A stretch of DNA of 64,000 nt, from NCBI GenBank assembly GCA_002255985.1, contig NKIR01000015.1:1-64000 (forward strand), written 5' to 3'. Position numbers and translations under genes: made by a program. The number at the start of each line of letters is the position of its first letter. The stretch's first letter is position 1. This document shows, in pieces, positions 54,101-64,000 of the stretch. The stretch is from Sphingomonadaceae bacterium PASS1 (GTDB taxonomy: Bacteria; Pseudomonadota; Alphaproteobacteria; Sphingomonadales; Sphingomonadaceae). The notes under the pieces were generated by a model, which saw only the letters and a program-made list of their open reading frames with translations, made no database searches and was not told where the DNA came from.

Positions 54101-57100
54101 CTAAGGTAAAGCGCACCATGTGGTCGCGCCGTGCTCAGGAATATGAAGCGAAAATCAACTCGGGCGACCTGGTTTCGATCGCTGAAGTTACCCGCGACTT
54201 GTTCCGCCCCGACGACCAGCCTGAGCAGAGCTATTCGGAGCGTCAGATTTTTGAAGCGGCATCAAGCCGTTTGGCCCGTGAACTCGCGGCAATGGAAAAG
54301 ACCGACGAAAAAGCGGCTCTCCAGAAAATTTTGGTTATTCTGAATGAAGCGGCACCGCAATATTACGAAAAAGCCGAGTAACGAGTTTCCTTACCGGAAC
54401 ATCTGAGGGGCGCTGGCAACGGCGCCCTTTTTTGGCATTGTTATACCATATTATGCCCAGCCTGACGTCCTATTGTGGCACGTCTAAACAGAGGCATGTT
54501 TAATCTCATCATCTGGTATGACGGCGCATGCCCGCTTTGTGTGCGTGAAATCGCGCTGATGCGGCGCCTTGATTGGCATCAGAAAATCGACTTCCAAGAT
54601 ATCGCGCCAGAAACGGCGATATGCCCGCTCGACCGGCAGCTAATGCTTGACCGTCTTCACGCTTGTGAAAATGGCGTAATGTTATCGGGCGCGGCTGCAT
54701 TTGCGGGCATGTGGCGGCATATTCCCCTGCTGAAACCGCTTGGCTGGCTTGCAAGCAATCCAGTTATTTTGGATATACTCGAGCGGCTTTATGTCCGCTT
54801 TTTAAAAATCCGTCCGATTTTGCAAAAGTTGCTGGCATAACAGTGGTATCGGATGTTTTTCCCGCTTCGCGGAACGCTGCGCTCGCGCGCCTTGCCCAGT
54901 TCATACCCGGCGCAGGGCAGAACTATGCCTTTGGCCGCAACACGGATATGGGGCCAGAGCAGCCAAGTGCTGTCTCAAAGCTCTCGCCCTATCTTCGCTA
55001 TCGGATGATTACGGAGCAGGAAGTCGTCCAAGCCGTTCTGGAGCAGCACAGCCTGACAGCAGCCGAAAAGTTCATTCAGGAGATATTGTGGCGCACCTAT
55101 TGGAAGGGTTGGCTGGAAATGCGCCCGTCCGTGTGGACGCAGTTTCAGAAAGAATGCGACCGGCAACGCGATAGTTTCCCGAACGCGCGCGCAATCCGCA
55201 ACGCCGAGGCTGGGCAGACCGGTATCGAAGGCTTTGACGATTGGGCACGCGAGCTGGTGGAAACGGGCTATCTCCACAATCACGCAAGAATGTGGTTTGC
55301 CTCAATCTGGATTTTTACGCTGCGCCTGCCATGGGCGTTGGGCGCGGACTTTTTCCTGCGCCACTTGGTTGACGCCGACGCAGCGAGCAACACATTGTCA
55401 TGGCGCTGGGTCGCCGGCTTGCAAACCGGTGGCAAAACCTACCTCGCGACAACGGACAATATCGCGCGATACACCGGTGGGCGATTTGCACCAAAAGGGC
55501 TGGCAACGGTCGCTGTAATCCCGCCTGATTTGACCGTCGTAAATCAGCGTCCCGTTCCGTTCGCAGCGCAATTGGACAGGGAAAAGCCGGCATTGTTGTT
55601 GGTGACCCCGGATGACATGAACCCAGAGTCGCTCTTTGGTACTCGGGCGGAAATCAAGGCGGCGGTTGTAGCGGCCGATCCTGCAACCTTATGGGGAGAC
55701 AATGCACGAGTTTTCGTCGCAAGCGCTTCACGTGACGCGGCAGAACGGGTCAGCACTGCGTTTCAGTGTCCCACGGATATTCTCAATACCCTGAATGTCG
55801 AAACCTTGATAACACAGGCAAAGGAAGCAGGCGCCGAACAGATTATCACCCCCTACGCTCCGGTGGGTTCGGTTGCTGAACTGCTCGCAGAATTCGCTCC
55901 GCGGTTGGAACAGGAAGGCATACCGATGATCCAAATCCGCCGACGCTGGGACGAGAAATTCTGGCCACATGCGACCAAGGGCTTTTTTCCCTTCAAAGAA
56001 AAAATCCCGAAGATTCTAAGTGACATGAGTTCTTAGGACGGCTTGCAATTTGCTCTTGAGTTACATTCCCGAAGTGCATCATAACAACAATACACAAGGA
56101 GATTGACTCATGCGTAAAATCACGTTGTTCCTGCCAGTTGCCGCACTCGCCCTCACGGCCTGCGGACATTCGGTTTTGGACGCTGTCGAGGATGTTAAAA
56201 CTTCGGGCACCCGCGCATGAACGGTTGGTGGGACCGACATGTTATGCCCCGTCTTATTGGTTGCGCTTGTACGCAGCCCGCGGTGATGCGTGATCGCGCA
56301 AAGGTTGTTCCGCGTGCGTCGGGGGACATTCTGGAACTGGGATGTGGCGGGGGTACGAACCTACAATTTTACGATTGGTCGCAGGTGCGCACATTGTCGG
56401 GTGTTGATCCCTCGCCGGAGTTACTAGGCCGTGCGCAAGATGCGCTCTCGCGGTCAGGCCGAAGTGCAAACTTCGCAAACGGCGTTGCTGAGGCGCTTCC
56501 GTTTGAAAGCAGCAGCTTTGATACTGTCGTGACCACTTTCACATTGTGTTCAGTTCAAGATCCAACCGCCGCGCTTTCGGAGGTCCGGCGCGTCCTGCGT
56601 CCCGGCGGGCGGATGATATTTCTGGAACATGGCAAAGCGCCAGACCCTGCTGCGGCAATATGGCAAAATCGGATTGAGCCTGTTTGGAAACATATTGCCG
56701 GCGGATGCCATTTGACCCGACCCGTAACTGGGGCCATATCTGATGCTGGCTTTGTGTGTAATGCGCCGCAGGGACATTATATGAAAAGGACACCAAAATG
56801 GCTTGGCTGGGTCGAATGGGGCGAGGCAACATTGGCACATTAGGTGTTGCCCTCTCGCTGTCCGTCGGATTTTTTGCAGAAAGATCTGCGCTGGCCGACG
56901 AACGCAAAATTCTCGTCGCCAGCTTTGAAAATATTCAAGTCATCGGCGACATTAAAGTACAGGTGCAAACGGGCAAAGCACCATCTGCCAAAGCCAAAGG
57001 CGACAAAAGGGTACTCGACGCCCTGAAGCTGGAACGTGTCGGCATGACATTGCGTGTGCGTCTTCAGGGTGCTTTAAATAACGACAAAGGCGTCCCGATG

Positions 57101-60100
57101 ACGCAGCCGCTTGAGGTCATGCTATCGACCCAGGCTATCAAAGACATGACGGTCAGCGGCAATGGAAGGCTGCAAATTTCCGAGGTAAAGCAACAAGACG
57201 CCGCACGCATGCTCGTGGCGGGTAACGGCTCCATTGCGGTGGAGCGGCTACTCACCGACCAGCTTTCGGCTACAATCGAAGGAAACGGACGGATCGACAT
57301 AAAGGGCGGGAAAGTCCGTGACGGGCGCGTCACATTGAATGGCACCGGTAATTTTAATGCCGCCAATGTACCCATGCGCACATTGCGGCTCGAACATATC
57401 GGAAATGGAGAATCCCGCGTGAATGTCGACGAAGCGGCCAATATCTTCAATCGCGGAACTGGGACCATCAATGTAGATGGAAACGGAAGTTGTTTTGTGA
57501 AACAGGCAGGAAGTGCCGCTATTAACTGTGCCAGAATAGAAAAAGGATCGCCGAAATGAGTATAAGTAAGTTTGGCAAAATGGGCCTTTACGCTACCGCC
57601 CTCTCGCTTGCGGCGTGCACAATGCCGGCCAATGGCGGAAATCAGACCGCAGGTTGCAAACCCGGCACTGGTGCAGGTCAGTCTGCCGCCGGGCTTGAGC
57701 AAGTAACATTGTGCTTAACCAGCGGCGCAAAGACGCGGACGTTTACCGTCGAACTTGCGCAGACTTCAATGGAGCAGGCAAAGGGATTGATGTTCCGTAC
57801 AGAGCTTGCGGACAATGCCGGCATGGTCTTCCCCTTTCCTGAACCCCGCATGGCAAGCTTTTGGATGAAGAACACAGTGATCCCGCTCGACATCATCTTT
57901 GTCCGGACAAACGGAACGATTGAGAGCATCGCCGAAAACACAATTCCGTACTCCACAATACCGGTTGCTTCGGGTGAACCCGTTGGGGCCGTATTGGAAC
58001 TGCGCGGCGGGTTATCCGCCGAGTTGGGTATTTCGGCGGGTGACAAGGTTAAATGGACGGCAAAGTAAGGCAAATAGGGATTGCACCGCAACGTGCTTGC
58101 TCGTAATCGCGGGTGCATGGGAATCCTCGGTAAAATCTTCACATGGTGGGACGGCGCCACCATCGGTACGGCAATCTACAGCTGGCGTAAGGGCAAAGCT
58201 GTCGGCAGTGATGCCGAAGGAAACAAATATTACCAGTCGTCTGACGGCAAACGCCGCTGGGTCATCTACAATGGCGCGAACGATGCAAGCCGCGTTGCGC
58301 CCGACTGGCACGGATGGTTGCATGGCACCCATGACGGCGACCCGGAAAGCTATTTGCCTCCACTGCGCGGTTATGAAACACTGCCTGAGGCCAATTTGAC
58401 GGGCACGGACCGCGCTTATCGGCCAGCAGGATCGATTGAGCGCGGCGGCCATCGTGCCCGCGCCACAGGCGACTATGAGGCGTGGAGTCCAGACGCATCA
58501 TGATCCGCCGGCACAGCCTGATGCTGCTGCCGTTGCTCGCAACGCTCGCAGCGTGCGGACCCACTGACGAAGAAAAACTGGCACCGGAAAAATCCGGCAA
58601 AGCCCAAGCGACCGAAGATCGGATTGTTGCTGGGTCCGACAATGCACTTGGCACACCCATGGCAGAACGTATTGCCGTTCTGGGCCTGCTGAACAAACGC
58701 AACGGACAAACGCGCGACATTGAACTGAAACCCGGCGAAGCCATTCGTTTTGGCAAAGTTGTCGTAAGATTGCGTGCCTGCGAAAAAACAGCGCCATGGG
58801 AAAATTATCCTGACGAAGGCGCCTTTGTTCAACTGCTGGTGAATGAACGCCCGCCGGGGACAACCGATGCCGAAAAATGGCGCAGTGTGTTTTCAGGCTG
58901 GCTTTTCAAAGAGAATCCCGCCGCAAATGTGGTCGAACACCCGGTCTACGATGTCTGGGTCAAAAGCTGCAGGATGAGTTTCCCAGGCGAAGAGACGCCG
59001 ATCGAAGAAAAGCCATCGGAGGAAGAGGCGCCAGCGCCTACCGATAACGCACCGTCAAGCACACCCCAGGCCACGCCTGCAGAACCGGCCACTCCGTCCA
59101 ATGAAGACGCTAAACCCGACGAAGGCTGAACTGGCCTGGTCAACGCCGATTCGAGTAATTTTAGATAAGCGCCTTGGGTAATTTCAATGGCACCAAGGCT
59201 TGCCAGATGGTCCGTCATAAACTGACAATCCAGCAATTCGAATCCACCAATTTTAAGACGTGCGACAAGCCATGCCAGCGCCACTTTTGACGCATCCGTC
59301 TCCCGCGAGAACATGCTTTCGCCAAAGAATGCGCGGCCCATGGCGAGCCCGTAAAGCCCGCCGACCAATCGGCCATCGAACCAACATTCCACACTGTGCG
59401 CGCGGCCTTGTGCATGCAGCTGACAAAAGGATTCCTCGATATCGGGGTTTATCCAAGTGTCGCGCCGATCATCCTGCGACTCGGCGCATGTTGCGATAAC
59501 TTCGGCAAAGGCTGTATCCGCCGTGACTGTAAACCGTCCCTGCCGGATCGTTTTCGCCAATGATTTGGACAGCCGAAAACCCTTCAGCGGTAAAATTGCC
59601 CGATATTCCGGTTCAATCCAGAAGGTATCGGGGTCATCACGCGCGTCGGACATCGGAAATATGCCATTGGCGTAGGCCTGAAGAAGCAAATCCAGATCGA
59701 TGGGCAAGAATCTGTCCTTTCGTGTCCGTTAAGGGGCCTATCTCGAATTGCGCCCCCGCATGCAATGGATTATAGCGATCAAAATGCCCCGGCAGCGTTT
59801 GGTCACTTTACGACCGGCACCGCCGGGGCACGTCATTTTAAGCAAAGACAGGGACCGCATATGACCCGCCGCCGCAAAATATACGAAGGCAAGGCCAAGA
59901 TTCTTTACGAAGGTCCTGAACCCGGCACGCTGATCCAATATTTCAAGGATGATGCCACCGCCTTCAACGCCCAGAAAAAGGGTACTATTGCCGGCAAGGG
60001 CGTCATTAACAATCGTGTCTCAGAGCATGTTTTTACGCGCCTGAGCCATATTGGTATTCCCACCCACTTCATCCGCCGCCTGAACATGCGTGAGCAGCTC

Positions 60101-63100
60101 ATCCGGCAAGTTGAGATCGTGCCGATCGAAGTGATTGTGCGCAACGTCGCTGCGGGCACTCTGTCCAAACGGCTTGGCATTGAAGAGGGCACACCCCTGC
60201 CCCACACATTGCTGGAATATTGCTACAAAGACGACAGCCTTGGCGACCCGCTAGTGGCCGAAGAGCATATCGCATGCTTCGGTTGGGCCACGCAGGAGGA
60301 AATGCAGGACATTTCTTCGATGGCGATCCGCATCAACGACTTCTTATGCGGCATGTTCGCGGCGATTGGCATTCGATTGGTAGACTTCAAACTGGAGTTT
60401 GGCCGACTGTTTGACGGCGATTTTTCGCGTATCATTTTGGCCGACGAAATCAGCCCGGATGGGTGCCGCCTTTGGGACATCGAAACCGGCGAAAAGCTTG
60501 ATAAGGATCGCTTCCGCCGTGATTTGGGTGGTGAAGCCGAAGCCTATCAAGAAGTGGCGCGCCGTCTGGGCCTGATGCCGGATGAAAGCGAAGGCGCTGT
60601 GCTCGATATGGTTAGCCATAGGTTACGAAAAGGTAAGTAAAACTGGATTTTTTTACTAGAATAGCTTGCCGAGCATAGGATTTTACGAAAGAATATAGCG
60701 CATGAGAACTGCGCTTAATATTCTATCTGCTACGGCAATATTTTTTGTCGCAGCGGCGTCTTCACTTGCAGCGCCTGCAGAGCGAACTCCGCCGTGGAAC
60801 GCCGAGACATCCGACCTCGAACCAGACGCCAGCATCATTTACGGGCGGCTGCCCAATGGACTGCGCTACGCCATTCGCCCGAACCAGCGTCCCCAGAATC
60901 AGGTGGTTGTGCGCATGGCCATCGACTTCGGTTCGGCAGCAGAGGCTGATGACGAGCAAGGGCTCGCGCATTTCATCGAACATATGGCGTTCAACGGCAG
61001 CACCAACGTGCCCGAGGGCGAGATGGTGAAAATGCTTGAACGGCTTGGCCTCTCCTTTGGCGCCGACACGAATGCGTCAACGGGGTACACACAGACCCAG
61101 TATAAGCTCGATTTGCCGAAATCCGACCCGCGCCTGATTGAGCGCGCTTTGTTCCTGATGCGCGAGACCGCAGGGAATATCTCGTTTAACCCCGCATCGG
61201 TTGATCGTGAGCGTGGAATCATATTGGCTGAGCGACGCGAGCGCGAAAATTTCGCGTTTCAAAGTGGGCGGGCTGCCAACAATCTCTTTTACCCCAACAC
61301 CTATTTTTCGACCCGCTACCCGATTGGGCTATCCGAGATCATCGAAACCGCACCTGCGGATCGATTGCAGGCGCTGTATCGCAAATGGTATCGGCCAGAC
61401 CGGATCAAAATTATCGTTGTTGGGCCAATTGACCCCGTCGCGATTGAACGCGAATTGGTGAGCAAATTCGCCGATTGGCAGGTAACAGCGCCACCATTGG
61501 GGGACCTTGACCGGTGCGAACTCGATACGACGCGTGGCTTGTCTGCCGCAAGTTTTACCCATCCTGAAATCGGTGAAGCCATTGGCGTGCAGCAGTTTCT
61601 CAGGGACAAACCCCGTGCCGACACCGTTGAACGAGGAATGATTGAACTAAAGATGCAAATTGCATCGGCCATCATTTCCCAGCGGATAAGCCGCCGGTCG
61701 CGTTCAGACGACATTCCCTTTCTGGGCGGTGGGGTAAACTTCGCTTTAGGCGCATGCGACAGTTATGCCGCAGTCGGCTTTAGCGCAGGCGGCAAAGACG
61801 GAAGTTGGAGGGCATTGCTTCCATTTACAGAACAGGCTGTCAGGCAAGCCGTGCAATATGGCTTTGACGAGGCCGAAGTTGCCGAGCAGATAAAGCGCCT
61901 CGATACGTCTTATGAAAACAACGCCAAGGCAGAGGGCACAGAGCAAAGCGCTTCGATTGCCAACGATTTGGTCGGACTTGACGATGACGTCTATAATTCA
62001 GATGCCTACCGGTTGCTGCTATGGCGCCAATTGCGCCCGTTCATGTCAAAAGCTGCCGTCAATGCGGAATTCGCAAAATGGTTTGGCCAGATGGCGGCAC
62101 CGCAAATTTTTCTATCCACGAAGCAGACGTCAGGGACGCAGTCCGATGATATCTTGGCCGCCTATGCCGCGACCCGCGCCGTTGCGGTGGCTGCACCCGT
62201 CGCGCGCGCGACAACAGCATTTGCCTACACGGACTTTGGTCCAGCCGGCACTGTCGTTGAAGATACAGTCGTTGCCGACCTTGGCATTCGCACAATCCGC
62301 TTTGCCAATGGTGTTTTGCTGAACCTCAAAAAAACCGATTTCGAGTACAATCGCGTGCGCTATTCCCTGCGGATCGATGGCGGACGACTGCATTTTGGCA
62401 AGGACAAGGCGGTGTTGGCTTGGCTGATGTCCGGGGCATATGTTTCCGGGGGTCTTGCGGCACATGACTTTGAAGACTTGCGCTCATTGCTTGCCGGGAC
62501 AACCGTCACAACCGCATTCGGGGCAGCTGAAGACTATTTCGGCAGCACTGGCGCTGTCGCACCTATAGACTTGGAACGCCAGTTGCAGGTGATGGCGGCG
62601 TACACCAGATATCCCGGCTATGCCGATAGCGCCCTCCGCTTGTTCCGCCGCCCATTACCAGAACTTTACGCGCGGCTGGATGCATCTCCGGGCTCGGCAT
62701 TGAGCATCGCCATGGCGAAGATCATGACGGACAATGATCCTCGCTTTGCGCTTGCACCGCTTGAAGACATTCAAGCTGCAGATTTTGATAAGCTAAAATC
62801 TGCGTTGGGCGATGCCCTGATCCAGAACAGAATGGAAATCGCAATCGTCGGCAACCTCGATGAAACCGCTACAATTGCCGCTGTTGCCCGCACTTTTGGC
62901 GCAATGCCCACTCGAACGGGGACAGCAGATATTACCCCTCAACACGCAAGCTGGAGCACCGCAAGCGGGAATTTCGATATCCCGCACAAGGGTGAAGCCA
63001 ATCAGTTGGGATGGCGCCGGGTTTGGACAACCACGGGTGACACCGACCAGAAGCTGACGCAGTCGATGGACCTTTTGGCACGTGTCGTAACCCTTCGCCT

Positions 63101-64000
63101 TACCGACGAATTGCGTGAAAAGCTGGGCGCAACATATGGTGTACAGGCCGGATCAGACATGTCGGATGTCTATCGCGACCGTGGTGTATTTTCGATTTCA
63201 ACATCAGGCGACCCCAAGGACCTGGCGGCCATCGAAAGTGCGGTTGATCAGGTCATGACGGAAATCGTGAGAGCGCCCGTTGACGGCGACCTTTTCGAAC
63301 GCGCACGCAAACCTGTTCTCGAAAGCTATGCCGACTGGAAAAAGCGCAATCCGACATGGCTGGGTGTTGCGGCAGAAGCGCAAACCAATCCGGACAAGCT
63401 GAACCGGTTCCGGCAGAACGAAAAAACGTTCAATTCGATTACTGCACAGGATTTATGGGCACTGGCCAAGCAGTATCTCGGTAAGGCCGCTCAGTTCACA
63501 TTCCGGGCATTACCTGACGAGGCAATTTCCAAAACGAACAAATAAAGCCATCAGCCTTTGGTTTTATATCCGCAGACAATGCCAAGAATGAATGCGACAA
63601 ACAGGCCGAGTTGCACCTTGTCGCTGGGCGCTGCGCCCCAGCCCAACAGTTCGTGTCCAAAGGCGAAAAGCCCGATAAACATCGCAGTTGCCAAACCGAC
63701 CATGGGCCCTCCAATCGGCAAAAGCGCCGCAACGACCAAAATATGGTAAAAATCGGTACACGCGGCGTCCTGAATATCGCCTTGCCGAACATCGTTAAAA
63801 TCCCGTTAGGCGCGAGCTTACCCTTGAATCGCTCGGCACGCCTTCTATAGGAAAGGCGAACAAACAAGCAGATAGGGCCCACATGAAAACCCGTATTTTT
63901 GTCACCCTGAAGAACGGTGTGCTCGATCCGCAAGGGAAAGCCATTCACCACGCGATTGAAGGCCTTGGGTTTTCGGGCGTTCATGATGTGCGGGCGGGCC

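Overview
The window looks like a chromosomal segment of an alphaproteobacterium, most likely a sphingomonad of the Sphingorhabdus/Sphingopyxis type. The grounds are the family content (NDUFA12, DUF2155, DUF4167 beside prmC, a CC_3452-type small protein, a single long RSH protein, a GlcB malate synthase), an alphaproteobacterial LexA box (GAAC-N7-GAAC) at uvrA, a moderate-to-high GC content, and a dispersed palindrome translating to 'VILKQVQDD' that I associate with sphingomonad genomes. I see no rRNA, tRNA, CRISPR array, prophage or complete insertion sequence. Most of the window is ordinary chromosomal backbone.

Layout. 1-2400: edge of a minus-strand operon (start codon of one gene, then a small winged-helix-like protein), a very AT-rich regulatory stretch, and a compact trimeric autotransporter adhesin with its own terminator. 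2400-10100: thioesterase, rlmN, HisKA_2 histidine kinase, IalB-like exported protein, histidine phosphatase, dnaN standing alone, and an N-acyl-D-amino-acid deacylase-like amidohydrolase. 10200-15500: ICMT-like membrane protein, argG with DUF1345, a Mn2+ riboswitch with an UPF0016 Mn exporter, an unannotated 53-residue membrane peptide, and a mannose-6-phosphate isomerase. 15500-25700: malate synthase G, M48 protease, trxB, 2Fe-2S ferredoxin, CNT nucleoside transporter with Nudix hydrolase, and SOS-controlled uvrA. 26000-33300: alkaline phosphatase, small lipoproteins, fasciclin, prmC-DUF4167, YciA thioesterase, CBS protein, GST. 33300-39300: BI-1, an MFS transporter, acyl-CoA dehydrogenase, 4HBT thioesterase, crotonase and kappa-GST isomerase. 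39500-45400: M23 peptidase, hemB, gamma carbonic anhydrase, a TonB siderophore receptor behind Fur-like dyads, and arsC. 45400-52600: GGDEF/EAL protein, orphan fatty acyl-AMP ligase, recX, rsh, CC_3452-type protein. 53000-59700: HxlR regulator, carD, then a long co-directional run of DCC protein, a photolyase-like flavoprotein, small lipoprotein, methyltransferase, DUF2807, DUF192, NDUFA12 and DUF2155, which ends antisense to aat. 59800-64000: purC, M16 peptidase, a small membrane protein and the start of purS.

Most interesting signals. (1) An 18-bp dyad, TTTAATCG-NN-CGATTAAA type, occurs upstream of three separate catabolic transcription units (amidohydrolase, acyl-CoA dehydrogenase, crotonase/isomerase operon), suggesting a local regulon under a regulator not in the window. 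(2) A photolyase/cryptochrome-like protein appears to have its FAD-binding domain first and a Rossmann-like domain last, a possible circular permutation, next to a DCC thiol oxidoreductase. (3) A 30-bp near-perfect operator-like dyad precedes the HxlR gene. (4) A yybP-ykoY riboswitch precedes the UPF0016 gene. (5) Five intergenic copies of a paired palindromic element are present. Family assignments come from reading motifs by eye; no database search was run.
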